DNA of 64,000 nucleotides from Deltaproteobacteria bacterium (GCA_029261925.1 JAJDAJ010000064.1:1-64000); one strand, 5' to 3'; positions 26,492-35,438 are shown, counted from the stretch's first letter. Notes: generated from the sequence alone by a model not told the origin. Translations and numbers: made by a program.

Positions 26492-26513
26492 CGACGTCGC
26501 GCAGGCGACGTCG
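26492..26513 (-). terminator. Strong stem-loop after the NfeD-SPFH operon
   Basis: CGACGTCGC-gcag-GCGACGTCG is a perfect 9-bp stem with a 4-nt loop. It lies 75 bp downstream of the SPFH stop and 80 bp upstream of the DUF2889 start. There is no T-tract on either strand, so it is a candidate for transcript-end protection or a bidirectional terminator. The rest of the 175-bp gap holds nothing recognisable. Confidence 0.45.
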
Positions 26514-26587
26514 GCCTGACCGCCGCTACCTGGAGCCGCACGTTCCCGGCGGGGAGCAGGCCTCGCCCCGGACCGCCCGGAGGGGCC

Positions 26588-27538
26588 TCAGGCCCGGGGA
26601 GTGACGGCCCCGGCTCCGTCGTCGCTGCCCTTCACGATGCTGGTCGCCAGCGTCAGCATCGACGCCAGGTCCGTGAGGTTGGCGGGCACCACGAAGGTAT
26701 TGCCCTCCTGGGCCAGGCGGCCGAACTGCGCCACGTACTGCTCGGCGACGCGCAGGCGCATGGCGTCGAGCCCGCCCTGCGAGCCCAGCGCCGTGGCCAC
26801 GCGCTCGAGTCCCTCGGCGGTCGCGCGCGCCACGGCCAGGATCGCCTCGGCCTCGCCCTGGGCCTCGTTGATCTGCTGCTCGCGATTGGCCTCGGACTCC
26901 TTGATCACGCGCTGTTTCTCGCCCTCGGCGGCGTTGATGCGCGCGTCGCGCTCGCCCTCCGACGTGAGGATGACCGCGCGCTTCTCGCGCTCGGCGCGCA
27001 TCTGCTTCTCCATGGCCTCGATCACGTCCGGGGGCGGGTTGATGTTCTTGATCTCGTAGCGCAGCACCTTCACGCCCCAGGGCGCTGACGCCTTGTCGAG
27101 CTCGGTGACCACCGCCTGGTTGATCTGTGCGCGCTCCTCGAAGGTGCGGTCGAGGTCGATCTTGCCGACCTCGCTGCGGAGGGTGGTCTGCGCGAGCTGT
27201 GAGATCGCGAACATGTAGTCCATGATCCCGTACGAGGCGCGCCGCGGGTCGAGCACCTGCATGTAGAGCACGCCGTCCACGCCGACCTGCACGTTGTCTC
27301 GCGTGATGCAGATCTGCTCGTGGATGTCGGTCGCCTGCTCCTTGAGCGTGTGCTTGTAGGCCACGCGATCGATGAACGGGATCAGGATGTGGAAGCCGGC
27401 GTGCAGCGTGCGGCTGTACTTGCCCAGGTTCTCGACCACGTAGGCGGCTTGCTGCGGCACGACGACGGCGGTCTTGGCCAGCACCAGGACCACCAGGACC
27501 ACCAGGGCCAGGACGGCGACCAGGATCACGTTCTCCAC
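26588..27538 (-). CDS. SPFH/Band 7 (stomatin-like, QmcA-type) membrane protein
   Basis: A 316-residue stomatin/prohibitin-type protein. One N-terminal membrane segment (ILVAVLALVVLVVLVLA) is followed by the Band 7 domain: VVPQQAAYVVENLGKYSRTL, GFHILIPFIDRVAYKHTLKEQ, DNVQVGVDGVLYMQV and YEIKNINPPPDVIEAM. A long charged helix follows (AEREKRAVILTSEGERDARINAAEGEKQ). It assembles into large rings on the inner membrane, usually with an NfeD partner. That partner is the gene 3 nt upstream. The organisation matches the conserved nfeD-stomatin operon linked to membrane microdomains. Confidence 0.93.
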   Translation of the reverse strand: MENVILVAVLALVVLVVLVLAKTAVVVPQQAAYVVENLGKYSRTLHAGFHILIPFIDRVAYKHTLKEQATDIHEQICITRDNVQVGVDGVLYMQVLDPRRASYGIMDYMFAISQLAQTTLRSEVGKIDLDRTFEERAQINQAVVTELDKASAPWGVKVLRYEIKNINPPPDVIEAMEKQMRAEREKRAVILTSEGERDARINAAEGEKQRVIKESEANREQQINEAQGEAEAILAVARATAEGLERVATALGSQGGLDAMRLRVAEQYVAQFGRLAQEGNTFVVPANLTDLASMLTLATSIVKGSDDGAGAVTPRA

Positions 27539-27541
27539 GGA

Positions 27542-27979
27542 CTACTCCTCGGCCCGGACCCAGACGGTCAGGCCATCGACGCGCTCGACGCGCACGATCT
27601 GGCCGGCGGCGAGCGTAGCGTCGCCGGTGTTGCGGGCGCTCCAGGTGGCGCCGCGAAGCTCGGCGCGACCCCGGGCACCCGGCTCGATCGGCTCGAGCAC
27701 CGTGGCCTGCTCCCCGACCACGGTCTCGTGCCCCGGCGGGTCGGCACCCCGGACCATCCCGTAGATTCGGCGCCGGAAGCCCACGAGCAGCAGGACCGAG
27801 AGCCCGGCGAAGATCGCCCACTGGGCCGCGACCGGACCGGCCAGGCCGCTGGCTCCCAGGATCCCGGTGACCAGCGCCGCGAAGCCGAGGAACACCAGGT
27901 AGAACTCGGAGTCGACCATCATCTCGGCCGCGAGCAGCACGACGCCGACGACGATCCAGCCCCACCAGGGCATCGACAT
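27542..27979 (-). CDS. NfeD-family membrane protein
   Basis: A 145-residue short-form NfeD protein. Membrane segments occupy about 5-75 (WWGWIVVGVVLLAAEMMV, FYLVFLGFAALVTGIL and WAIFAGLSVLLLVGF). They are followed by the C-terminal OB-fold, from GEQATVLEPIEPGARGRAELRGATWSA to IVRVERVDGLTVWVRAEE. It partners the downstream SPFH protein, 3 nt away. The ATG at 27979 has a G-rich Shine-Dalgarno run, and TATCTT about 20 nt upstream is a possible -10 box for the operon. Longer open frame upstream of this ATG has no NfeD character. Confidence 0.92.
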   Translation of the reverse strand: MSMPWWGWIVVGVVLLAAEMMVDSEFYLVFLGFAALVTGILGASGLAGPVAAQWAIFAGLSVLLLVGFRRRIYGMVRGADPPGHETVVGEQATVLEPIEPGARGRAELRGATWSARNTGDATLAAGQIVRVERVDGLTVWVRAEE

Positions 27980-28112
27980 CCCCCCGATCGTTCGCCGTGA
28001 AGATACCCACGACCGGCCGGCGGGCCACCGGTCAGCTCCGGTCGCGCGCGCCGGGCCGGCACGCGCCCGCCAATCGTGGCAGGATCGGGTCCCCCGTCCC
28101 CAGGAGTTCTCG

Positions 28113-28745
28113 ATGAGCGAAGCCCCGCTGAGCCTGCACGATGCCATCTACACGCTGCGCGCGATGCGCCGGCTGAAGCCCGATCCCGTCCCCGAGGAGG
28201 ATCTGCGCTACGTGATCGACGCGGCGACGCAGGCGGCCAGCGGTGAGAACACGCAGAGCTGGGCGTTCGTGGTCGTGACCGACGCGGAGAAGCGCAAGCG
28301 CATCGGCGACGTCTACCGCCAGCTCGCCGAGACGGGCATCCCGTCGCTGATCGAGGCCGCCGCCGACGAGTCCGAGGCACGGGTCTACCGGCACGCTCTG
28401 CGTTTCGCCGGCAGGTTCGGCGACGTGCCGGCGATGATCGTCTGCTGCCTGCGCGGTCCGCATCCCACAGGGGAGTCGGCGACCGCGCAGGCCACCTGGT
28501 ACGGCTCGATCCTGCCGTCGGTGCAGAACCTGATGCTGGCCGCACGCTCGCGCGGCCTGGGCACGGTGCTCACGACCATGCACATCTTCAGCGAGGCGGA
28601 CATCAAGCGGGTGCTCGGCATCCCCGACGAGTTCTCCACCGTCGCCATCATCCCGATCGGCTATCCCGAGGGGGAGTGGCGCCAGCCGGTCCGCAAGCCG
28701 TCCGGCGAGGTCACGCACTGGAACGAGTGGGGCATCCAGCGATGA
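28113..28745 (+). CDS. Nitroreductase-family flavoprotein
   Basis: A 210-residue nitroreductase-fold protein. RAMRRLKPDPVPEEDLRYVIDAATQAASGENTQSWAFVVV is the typical FMN-binding N-terminus, QNLMLAARSRGLGTVL the central helix, and IPIGYPEG the C-terminal strand. The family uses NAD(P)H and FMN to reduce nitro groups, quinones or enones. AGGAG precedes the ATG with normal spacing. It overlaps the LLM oxidoreductase gene by 4 bp (ATGA), so the two flavoenzymes are probably translated together. The 133-bp gap shared with the divergent NfeD gene holds both promoters. Confidence 0.88.
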   Translation: MSEAPLSLHDAIYTLRAMRRLKPDPVPEEDLRYVIDAATQAASGENTQSWAFVVVTDAEKRKRIGDVYRQLAETGIPSLIEAAADESEARVYRHALRFAGRFGDVPAMIVCCLRGPHPTGESATAQATWYGSILPSVQNLMLAARSRGLGTVLTTMHIFSEADIKRVLGIPDEFSTVAIIPIGYPEGEWRQPVRKPSGEVTHWNEWGIQR

Positions 28746-29632
28746 AGTTCTGCTTCGGACTCTCGTTCGTCCATCCCGACACCTACCTCGAGATCGCGCC
28801 GATCGCCGAGGCGCACGGCTGGGACACCGCCGTGCTCTCGGACCACGTGGTCAATCCCGACGTGATCGAGGCGAAGTACCCGTACAACGAGGACGGGTCG
28901 AGAATGTGGGATCACTCCACGCCCTGGCCCGACGTGTGGGTCGCGACGGGGATGATGGCGGCGGTGACCCGCACCCTGAACTTCATGCAGAGCGTGTACG
29001 TGCTGCCCATGCGCGAGCCGTTCAGCGTGGCCAAGGCCGTGGGCACCGTCGCGCTGATGTCGGGCTATCGCGTGAGCCTGGGCATCGGACTGGGCTGGAT
29101 GCGCGACGAGTTCGAGATCCTCGGCCACCCCTTCGAGAAGCGCGGTCCCCGAACCGACGAGATGGTCGAGGTCATGCGGAAGCTCTGGACGGGCGAGGTC
29201 GTCGAGCACCACGGCCGCTTTCACGACTTCCCGCCGCTGTCGATGAGCCCCGGCCTGAGTGGCCAGGTGCCCGTGGTGGTCGGCGGCATCTCCGAGCCCG
29301 CCATGCGCCGCGTGGCGCGCATCGCCGACGGCTGGGCTCCGGCCTACCTCACGGTGGATCAGGTACGGGAGGGCCTCGAGAAGATCCGCGGCTACCAGCA
29401 GGAGTACGGACGCGGGGGGCATCCGCTCAGCGTGTACACCTCCTGCGCCGATGCCTCCGACCTCGACGGCTACAAGCGCATGGCCGATGCGGGTGTGACG
29501 CACATCCTCACGTCGCCGTGGCTCCTGTACTCGGGCTCGTCCGACCACCGCGAGATGGTGAAGGGCGCGAGCGTGGAGCAGATGCGCGACGGTCTGCGGC
29601 GCTTCGCCGACGACGTCATCGCGCGCATCTAG
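28742..29632 (+). CDS. LLM-class (probably F420-dependent) oxidoreductase
   Basis: A 296-residue luciferase-like TIM-barrel protein. Landmarks are MKFCFGLSFVHPDTYLEIA, GWDTAVLSDHVV, VAKAVGTVALMSGYRVSLGIGLGWMRDEFEILG and VPVVVGGISEPAMRRVARIADGW. The LGWMRDEFE segment is typical of actinobacterial-type F420-dependent LLM members, but FMN cannot be excluded and no F420 synthesis gene lies in the window. The start overlaps the nitroreductase stop (ATGA). The DUF427 gene follows 20 nt downstream. The substrate is unknown. Confidence 0.87.
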   Translation: MKFCFGLSFVHPDTYLEIAPIAEAHGWDTAVLSDHVVNPDVIEAKYPYNEDGSRMWDHSTPWPDVWVATGMMAAVTRTLNFMQSVYVLPMREPFSVAKAVGTVALMSGYRVSLGIGLGWMRDEFEILGHPFEKRGPRTDEMVEVMRKLWTGEVVEHHGRFHDFPPLSMSPGLSGQVPVVVGGISEPAMRRVARIADGWAPAYLTVDQVREGLEKIRGYQQEYGRGGHPLSVYTSCADASDLDGYKRMADAGVTHILTSPWLLYSGSSDHREMVKGASVEQMRDGLRRFADDVIARI

Positions 29633-29652
29633 CACGGCCGGAGCAGGCGGCG

Positions 29653-30195
29653 GTGGACGCGCTGGAGCGCGCGCGGGAGAGCTGGCACTGGCGCGGCCAG
29701 GCGCGTCCGCCCTGGGCGACCGCGCCCGGACCGGGTCGGGAGTCGGTCTGGGACTACCCGCGACCGCCGCGGCTCGAGGCCGAGCCGCGCGAGCTGCGCG
29801 TGCTCGCCGGTGACGTGGTGCTGGCCGGGACCCGCGCCGGACTCCGCGTCTGCGAGACGGCCAGCCCCCCGACCTTCTACCTGCCGCTGCGCGACGTGCG
29901 CGCGGAGCTGCTGCGGCCCGCGCCCGGCCACTCCGTCTGCGAGTGGAAGGGCGCTGCGGTGTACTGGTCGGTACGGGCAGGCGGACCGGGCATCGACGGC
30001 GCCGTCTGGAGCTACCCGGAGCCCTTCGAGCCCTACGCGGCGCTCCGCGATCACCTGGCGTTCCACCCCGGGCGGCTGGCCTGCTTCGTGGACGGCGAGC
30101 GCGCGCACCCGCAGCCGGGCGGCTACTACGGCGGCTGGATCACGGACGAGCTCGCGGGTCCCTTCAAGGGGGAGCCCGGGACGGAAGGCTGGTAG
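29653..30195 (+). CDS. DUF427 domain protein
   Basis: A 180-residue protein of the DUF427 family. RESVWDYPRPPRLE precedes the domain; TFYLPLRDVRAELLRPAPGHSVCEWKGAAVYWSVR is the core; VWSYPEPFEPYAALRDHLAFHP and HPQPGGYYGGWITDELAGPFKG close it. DUF427 forms a small beta-barrel of unestablished function, common in actinobacteria and deltaproteobacteria. The GTG at 29653 gives a complete protein, and no better start exists. It follows the LLM gene by 20 bp and is probably in the same transcript. Confidence 0.82.
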   Translation: MDALERARESWHWRGQARPPWATAPGPGRESVWDYPRPPRLEAEPRELRVLAGDVVLAGTRAGLRVCETASPPTFYLPLRDVRAELLRPAPGHSVCEWKGAAVYWSVRAGGPGIDGAVWSYPEPFEPYAALRDHLAFHPGRLACFVDGERAHPQPGGYYGGWITDELAGPFKGEPGTEGW

Positions 30196-30198
30196 CTT
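30193..30198 (+). promoter_or_regulatory. TA-led box before the 30205 gene
   Basis: TAGCTT ends 6 nt before the ATG at 30205, and no Shine-Dalgarno sequence is seen. Its TAG is also the stop codon of the DUF427 gene, so the match is partly forced by coding. Confidence 0.3.
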
Positions 30199-30204
30199 CC
30201 CGGG

Positions 30205-30603
30205 ATGAACCTGCGGCGCGGCTTCTGGCGCCTGAGCGCCATCGTCTGGGCCTTCGGCGCGGGCCTGCTCTTCGTGTGGTCCGACGAGGTCCTGCAGTCG
30301 CCCGTGGCCCGGGTCTGCGTGGCGGAGGTGGACCCGCCCTACGCCGAGTGCTTCACCGAGGAGGCACGACGGCTGGCGGAAGCCGGGCTGGCGGAGCAGC
30401 TGGTCGGGCGCCTGCGCGGCGAGTGGGCGGAGGTGGACACCACGCGGGACGTGCGCCGGATCGCGACCGCGCGCTACCGCAGCGTGGCGCTGGCCCTCGT
30501 GCGCCGGCAGCTGATCTGGGCGGGGGGCGTCTGGGGCGCCTACTACCTGCTGGTGTGGATCGGCAGCGGCTTCCGGCGCCGCGACCGCGATCCGCCGGCC
30601 TGA
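30205..30603 (+). CDS. Hypothetical membrane protein with two membrane segments
   Basis: A 132-residue protein with no recognised family. It has an N-terminal membrane segment (LSAIVWAFGAGLLFVW, about 10-26) and a second one near the C-terminus (LIWAGGVWGAYYLLVWIG, about 103-121). A charged region between them contains two Cys residues (RVCVAEVDPPYAECFTEEA). The polar middle probably faces the periplasm, where the Cys pair could form a disulfide. The start is supported by a TAGCTT box 6 nt upstream. The downstream alcohol dehydrogenase is on the same strand but has no obvious link. Confidence 0.65.
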   Translation: MNLRRGFWRLSAIVWAFGAGLLFVWSDEVLQSPVARVCVAEVDPPYAECFTEEARRLAEAGLAEQLVGRLRGEWAEVDTTRDVRRIATARYRSVALALVRRQLIWAGGVWGAYYLLVWIGSGFRRRDRDPPA

Positions 30604-30665
30604 ACGAGGGCACGCGGACGGGCGACCGCGGGGAGGGAGATCTGGCGAGCGAGCGCATCGCGGTC

Positions 30666-31673
30666 ATGGAGCTCGAGCGGGCGGGTGCGCCGCTGCGCGC
30701 GCGCGAGCGGCCGCTGCCGGAGCCGGGCCCCGGCGAGCTGCGCATCGAGGTGCTGGCGTGCGGCGTCTGCCGCACGGATCTCCACATCGCCGACGGCGAG
30801 CTGCGCCCGCCGCGCCTCCCGCTCGTCCCCGGTCACGAGATCGTGGGTCGAGTCAGCGCGAGCCGGGCCCCGGACTCGTCGCTGCGGGAGGGCGACCGGG
30901 TCGGCGTCCCCTGGCTGGCGTGGACCTGCGGCAGCTGCGCGCCGTGCGCGCGCGGCCAGGAGAACCTCTGCGAGCGGGCGCGCTTCACCGGCTTCAGCGT
31001 CGACGGCGGCTATGCGGGCGCCTGCGTCGCCGATGCGCGCTACTGCTTCGCGATCCCCGGGCGCTGCGGCGATCTCGAGGCCGCGCCGCTGCTCTGTGCC
31101 GGGCTCATCGGCTTTCGCTCGCTGCGCATGGCCGGGGACGCCGGTCGCCTGGGCATCTACGGCTTCGGCGCGGCCGGCCACATCGTGGCGCAGGTCGCGC
31201 GCGCCCAGCGGCGCGAGGTGCTGGCCTTCACCCGGCCCGGCGACGCGGAGGGGCAGGCCTTCGCGCGCGAGCTGGGCGCGGTCTGGGCGGGCGGGTCGGA
31301 CGAGCGCCCGCCCGAGCTCCTCGACGCCGCCATCCTCTACGCGCCCGTCGGCGCGCTGGTGCCCGCCGCGCTGCGCGCGGTGCGCCCCGGCGGCCGCGTG
31401 GTCTGCGCGGGGATCCACATGAGCGACATCCCCTCGTTCCCCTACGCCGACCTCTGGGAGGAGCGGCAGCTCGTCTCGGTCGCGAACCTGACGCGCGACG
31501 ACGGCGAGGCCTTCTTCGAGCTGGTCGCCTCGACGCCGATCGAGACGCGCGTGCGCCCGTTCGCGCTGAGCGCGGCGAACGACGCGCTCGACGCGCTGCG
31601 CGCCGGGCAGATCCAGGGCGCAGCCGCCCTGGTGCCCGATGCGCGGCTCGCTAGCGCTTCCGGACCAGCGTGA
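30666..31673 (+). CDS. Zinc-dependent alcohol dehydrogenase (MDR family)
   Basis: A 335-residue medium-chain dehydrogenase. CGVCRTDLHIADG and GHEIVGR provide catalytic-zinc ligands, and CGSCAPCARGQENLC provides the four structural-zinc Cys residues. The Rossmann loop is GIYGFGAAGHIVAQVA. The sequence resembles the AdhP/AdhA-like branch that oxidises primary alcohols with NAD(P)+. The ATG at 30666 starts the conserved fold; an upstream Leu-start extension is possible but looks non-homologous. The 3' end overlaps the convergent O-methyltransferase by 23 bp. Confidence 0.9.
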   Translation: MELERAGAPLRARERPLPEPGPGELRIEVLACGVCRTDLHIADGELRPPRLPLVPGHEIVGRVSASRAPDSSLREGDRVGVPWLAWTCGSCAPCARGQENLCERARFTGFSVDGGYAGACVADARYCFAIPGRCGDLEAAPLLCAGLIGFRSLRMAGDAGRLGIYGFGAAGHIVAQVARAQRREVLAFTRPGDAEGQAFARELGAVWAGGSDERPPELLDAAILYAPVGALVPAALRAVRPGGRVVCAGIHMSDIPSFPYADLWEERQLVSVANLTRDDGEAFFELVASTPIETRVRPFALSAANDALDALRAGQIQGAAALVPDARLASASGPA

Positions 31674-32304
31674 GTCCGTCGCTCACCGCGAGCATCACGC
31701 GGTCCACGCGCTCATCGGCCGCCACGTGGTCGTTGAACGCCCGGATCGCGCGCGTGTCCTCGCGCTCGTTCTGCGGATCGACCACGCTGCCGCCCCAGAG
31801 CACGTTGTCCACCAGGATCAGGCCGCCGGGTCGGAGGCGCTCGAGGATCTCCTCGTAGTAGGTGCGGTAGCCCGTCTTGTCGGCGTCGATGAAGGCCAGG
31901 TCGAAGAGCTCCTCGCGGGGCAGCGCGGCCAGGGTGTCCGCGGCCGGTGCCAGGCGCAGCTCGATCCGGTCGGCCACGCCCGCCTTCTCCCAGAAGCGCC
32001 GGGCGATCGTGGTCCACTCCTCGTTGACGTCGAGCGCCAGCACGCGGCCGCCGGCCGGGAGCGCCCGCGCCATGCACAGCGTGGAGTAGCCGGTGAAGGT
32101 GCCGACCTCGACGATGCGCCTGGCGCCGGACACGCGCACCAGCAGCTCCATCAGCGCGCCCTGCTCGGGCGCGATCTGCATCATGGCGATCGGTCCGATG
32201 CGCCGCGTCTCCTCGATCAGCTCGCGCTGCACCGCGTCGAGCGGCGCGGAGTGCGCGAGCATGTAGTCGTGGATCTCGGTCGTCAGGTGGAAGGACTTGG
32301 GCAT
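31651..32304 (-). CDS. Class I SAM-dependent O-methyltransferase
   Basis: A 217-residue methyltransferase of the caffeoyl-CoA/catechol type. VEVGTFTGYSTLCMA is the SAM-binding motif I, GRVLALDVNEEW motif II, and FDLAFIDADKTGYRTYYE and LRPGGLILVDNVLW hold the metal-binding Asp residues (IDADK and DN) of the divalent-cation-dependent enzymes. It probably methylates a catechol-like hydroxyl in the cytoplasm. It starts 1 nt after the stop of the upstream enoyl-CoA hydratase, so it is the last gene of the CoA-transferase operon. The link between the activities is not clear. Confidence 0.88.
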   Translation of the reverse strand: MPKSFHLTTEIHDYMLAHSAPLDAVQRELIEETRRIGPIAMMQIAPEQGALMELLVRVSGARRIVEVGTFTGYSTLCMARALPAGGRVLALDVNEEWTTIARRFWEKAGVADRIELRLAPAADTLAALPREELFDLAFIDADKTGYRTYYEEILERLRPGGLILVDNVLWGGSVVDPQNEREDTRAIRAFNDHVAADERVDRVMLAVSDGLTLVRKR

Positions 32305-32305
32305 C

Positions 32306-33094
32306 TCAGCTCCCCTGCAGCTTGCGGAAGTCGGGCGGGCGCTTCTCGAGGAACGCCTGGATCGCCTCGCGGTTCTCGGGCGAGCCGGCCTGCGCGGCCA
32401 TGCCCGCGGCCTCGATCTCCAGCGCCGCCTCGATTCCCGGCCGCCGGTGTGCGAGCAGGGTGCGCTTGATCGCCTGCAGCGCGCCGACCGCGTACTGCGA
32501 GATCTCCCTGGCGCGCGCCAGCGTGGCCTCGAGCACGACCTCGTCGGGAAACGCGCGCGTCGCGATCCCCGTCTCGACCGCGCGGCGCGCGTCGATCCAC
32601 TCCGCGCTCAGCAGCAGCTCGGCGGCGGTCCGGGCGCCGACCACCTGATCGAGCAGCCAGGTGCTCGCGCCCTCGGGCACGAGTCCCAGCGCCGCGAAGG
32701 GCAGGCGCAGGCGCGTGCTCACGCCCACGTGGACCACGTCGCAGTGCAGCAGCAGGGTGCAGCCGATGCCGATCCCCACGCCGCGGACGGCTGCGAGAAG
32801 CGGCTTGTCGAAGGCGACCAGGTCGGCCATGAAGCGATCGTAGGCGCTGTTGAAGCCGTCGCTGCGGGGCTCCCGCTTCCCGCCGAAGGAGGTCAGGTCC
32901 ACGCCGGCCGAGAAGTCGCCCCCGGCGCCGGTGATCACCACGCAGGCCACGCGCGGGTCCTCGCGCGCGGAGGTCAGCGCGCTGCCGGCCGCGTCCCACT
33001 GCGCGTCGTGAAAGGCGTTCTTCTTCTCGGGTCGGTTCAGCGTCAGCAGCAGCACGCCGGCGTCGTCGAGCTGCTCGAGCACGGGATCGGCCAT
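32306..33094 (-). CDS. Enoyl-CoA hydratase/isomerase family protein
   Basis: A 262-residue crotonase-fold protein. It opens with LLLTLNRPEKKNAFHDAQWD. GAGGDFSAGVDLTSFGG and AVRGVGIGIGCTLLLHCDVV form the oxyanion and CoA-binding part. LPFAALGLVPEGASTWLL carries Glu at the second catalytic position but not the first, a pattern seen in isomerases rather than classical hydratases. The C-terminus KRPPDFRKL is typical. It starts 34 bp downstream of the double CoA-transferase and 1 nt before the O-methyltransferase, and should process the CoA ester that the transferase makes. Confidence 0.88.
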   Translation of the reverse strand: MADPVLEQLDDAGVLLLTLNRPEKKNAFHDAQWDAAGSALTSAREDPRVACVVITGAGGDFSAGVDLTSFGGKREPRSDGFNSAYDRFMADLVAFDKPLLAAVRGVGIGIGCTLLLHCDVVHVGVSTRLRLPFAALGLVPEGASTWLLDQVVGARTAAELLLSAEWIDARRAVETGIATRAFPDEVVLEATLARAREISQYAVGALQAIKRTLLAHRRPGIEAALEIEAAGMAAQAGSPENREAIQAFLEKRPPDFRKLQGS

Positions 33095-33128
33095 GCATCC
33101 TCCCTGGGGCCGTCGGGCGCGGCCCGGC

Positions 33129-35438
33129 TCAGCGGGCGCGTGCGGCCCGCGCCTGCGAGTCGTCGAAGGCGATCGCGCCGCTGTCGTGCAGGACGTCGAT
33201 GTCGCGCTCGCCGAAGCCCAGCTCGCAGAGGATCTCGCGCGTGTGCTCGCCGATGCCGGGCGCGGCCCGCGGGAACTGCAGGTCGAGGTCGCCCAGGCTC
33301 CAGAGCGCCCCGATCTGCTCCATCCGTCCCTGGTCCACGCTCGGGTACTCGACGACCAGGCGCATGGCATCGTGCTCGGGCGAGTCGAAGAAGTCGTCCT
33401 CCTGCGCCTGGCGGACCTCCTCGGCCGGGATCCCGGCTCGCTCCAGCGTGCGGAGCAGCTCGCCCAGCTTGCGCGGCCGCAGCGCGGCCTCGATCTCCGC
33501 GGGACTCCCGGCCCCGGCGATCCGCGTGAGCGCCTCGAGCTGTCCGGGCTGCAGCGCCGCGACCACGATCCAGCCGTCGGCCAGCGCGTACATCCGGTAC
33601 GCCGGGGAGACGCCCATCTGCTCGCTGTCGAGGGGCGGGAAGTCCGCGATGCTGCCGTCCGCGCGCAGGTAGGTCTCGCTCAGCGTGATGGCCGCACCGC
33701 CGAGCAGCGAGGAGCGCACGAACTGACCGCGCCCGGTGCGCGCGCGCTCGCGCAGTCCGAGCAGCACGGCCTCGACCGAGGCCATGGCGTTCTGGTGGTC
33801 CATCATGCCCACGCGGTGCCAGATCGGCGGGTTCCCCTCGCCGCCGCCGGCGGCCTCCCAGCCCGAGCACGCCTGGAACATCTGGTCGTAGCTCGGCCAG
33901 TCCTTGCGCTCTCCCTGCGGGCCGTAGCCGCTGCAGTGGCAGTACACGACGTCGGGTCGGATCGCCGCGATCGACTCGTAGTCCACGCCGAGCTTGAGCG
34001 CGGCCGGATAGCGCAGGTTGTGGTGCACCACGTCGGAGCGGCGCACGAGCTGCTCGAGTACCGGGCGCGCGGCCGGGTTCTTCAGGTCGAGCGCGATCCC
34101 GCGCTTGCCGCGCTGGCAGCCGGCGAACGAGCGCTCGGCGGCGTAGCGCATCCGGTCTCCCGTCGGCGCCTCCAGCTTGATCACGTCGGCACCCAGGTCC
34201 GACATCAGCATCGGGCCGAAAGGTCCGGCGAGGAAGTTGCCCAGGTCCAGGACCTTCAGGCCCGCCAGGGGCGCCTCGCCCGTCTCCACCGGCAGGGAGG
34301 AAGGCGCAGCGGGCGCGCGCGCGCTGGCGAGCTCTGCGCGCAGCGCGTCGCCGTCGGCGCCCGCGGCCGGCGCAGGCCCGCGCACGCGCAGCGGAGGGTC
34401 CACATGGATCGGGGCGCCCGCCTGCCACACGCGGCCGACCTCGGGATCGTCGACCTCGACCGCGTAGCCGTTGGTGCGCACCTGCTCCATGGCCAGCAGC
34501 TCGCCGGGCTGCAGCACCTCGTGGATCGCCACGTCGGCCGCGCGCAGCTCGGCGCACCAGGTCTCGCGGTCGTGGCGCAGGAAGGCCGCCTTGACCGCCG
34601 CGGGATCGAGCTGGTTCGGGGCGCTGATCAGGCCGCGCGCGTCGAGGTCGCGGCGCGCTGCGGCGATCTCGTCGTCGCGGAGATCGGCGAGCACCTTCCC
34701 CATGAACGGAACCTGCTCGACCACGCCGATCACGTGGACCCAGAGCCCGTCCGCGCACTCCCAGAGCCCGCTGAGCATGTTCTTGGGCAGGTTCCAGGCG
34801 AACGACTGCGTGGGCTGCGAGGCGCGCGCCCAGTACTGCATGATCGGGGCGAGCGCCCCCTGCATCACGCTGGTGTGGGCCGCGCCGCCGCGGCCGCTGC
34901 GCTCGCGCGCGTGCAGGCGCGCCAGGATGCCGATGATCGCCAGGTGCGTGGCGCCACAGCTGCCGATGGGCAGCCGGTAGAACACGGGTCCCGGTCGGTG
35001 GCCGCGCTGCTCGTCCATCAGTCCCATGCGTGCGACGACCAGCGCCTCGTAGCCGGGGCGCTCGGCGTCCGGGTGATCGATCGGGTAGCCGAGCACCGCG
35101 CAGGTGATCAGCCGCGGAAAGCGCGGGTGCAGGCGAGCGTCGTCGAGTCCGTGGCGCCGCGCGACCGACGGTCGCAGGCCGTGCACGAGCACGTCGCTGG
35201 TCGCCAGCAGGCGGTCGAGGGTCGCCCGGTCCGCGGCGTCGTGCAGGTCGAGGACGATGTCGCGCTTGCTGCGGTTCCAGGTGCGGAAGCCGGGGAACGG
35301 GCGGCTGCGCTCGCCGCCCGGGGGCTCGACCTTGATCACGTCCGCACCGGCCTCGGCCAGCAGGGTCGTCGCCATCGGCCCCGACATGCCGGAGCTCATG
35401 TCGAGGATGCGGATCCCGTCCAGAATGCCCGGAGCCAT
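33129..35438 (-). CDS. Tandem-domain CaiB/BaiF family CoA-transferase
   Basis: A 769-residue protein with two consecutive CaiB/BaiF (family III) CoA-transferase domains. The first (about 1-375) starts GIRILDMSSGMSGPMATTLLAEAGADVIKVEPP. The second (about 395-750) starts GLKVLDLGNFLAGPFGPMLMSDLGADVIKLEAP. Single-domain members are about 400 residues and dimerise as interlocked rings, so this may be an internal pseudo-dimer. Family III enzymes move CoA between carboxylic acids. The second domain keeps GYGPQGERKDWPSYDQMFQA; the first is more divergent (GYPIDHPDAERPGYEALV). The ATG at 35438 has a strong GAGGAGG Shine-Dalgarno sequence. It is followed by enoyl-CoA hydratase and O-methyltransferase genes. 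Confidence 0.88.
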   Translation of the reverse strand: MAPGILDGIRILDMSSGMSGPMATTLLAEAGADVIKVEPPGGERSRPFPGFRTWNRSKRDIVLDLHDAADRATLDRLLATSDVLVHGLRPSVARRHGLDDARLHPRFPRLITCAVLGYPIDHPDAERPGYEALVVARMGLMDEQRGHRPGPVFYRLPIGSCGATHLAIIGILARLHARERSGRGGAAHTSVMQGALAPIMQYWARASQPTQSFAWNLPKNMLSGLWECADGLWVHVIGVVEQVPFMGKVLADLRDDEIAAARRDLDARGLISAPNQLDPAAVKAAFLRHDRETWCAELRAADVAIHEVLQPGELLAMEQVRTNGYAVEVDDPEVGRVWQAGAPIHVDPPLRVRGPAPAAGADGDALRAELASARAPAAPSSLPVETGEAPLAGLKVLDLGNFLAGPFGPMLMSDLGADVIKLEAPTGDRMRYAAERSFAGCQRGKRGIALDLKNPAARPVLEQLVRRSDVVHHNLRYPAALKLGVDYESIAAIRPDVVYCHCSGYGPQGERKDWPSYDQMFQACSGWEAAGGGEGNPPIWHRVGMMDHQNAMASVEAVLLGLRERARTGRGQFVRSSLLGGAAITLSETYLRADGSIADFPPLDSEQMGVSPAYRMYALADGWIVVAALQPGQLEALTRIAGAGSPAEIEAALRPRKLGELLRTLERAGIPAEEVRQAQEDDFFDSPEHDAMRLVVEYPSVDQGRMEQIGALWSLGDLDLQFPRAAPGIGEHTREILCELGFGERDIDVLHDSGAIAFDDSQARAARAR

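Noticed and set aside
26581..26600. GGGCCT-c-AGGCCC around the SPFH stop codon as a terminator.
   Set aside because: A one-base loop cannot form a stable hairpin, and the site overlaps the end of the gene.
32306..33094. Assigning a precise role (for example a named degradative hydratase) to the two crotonase-fold proteins.
   Set aside because: The catalytic Glu pattern differs between them and the fold covers many reactions. Only the family level is supported.
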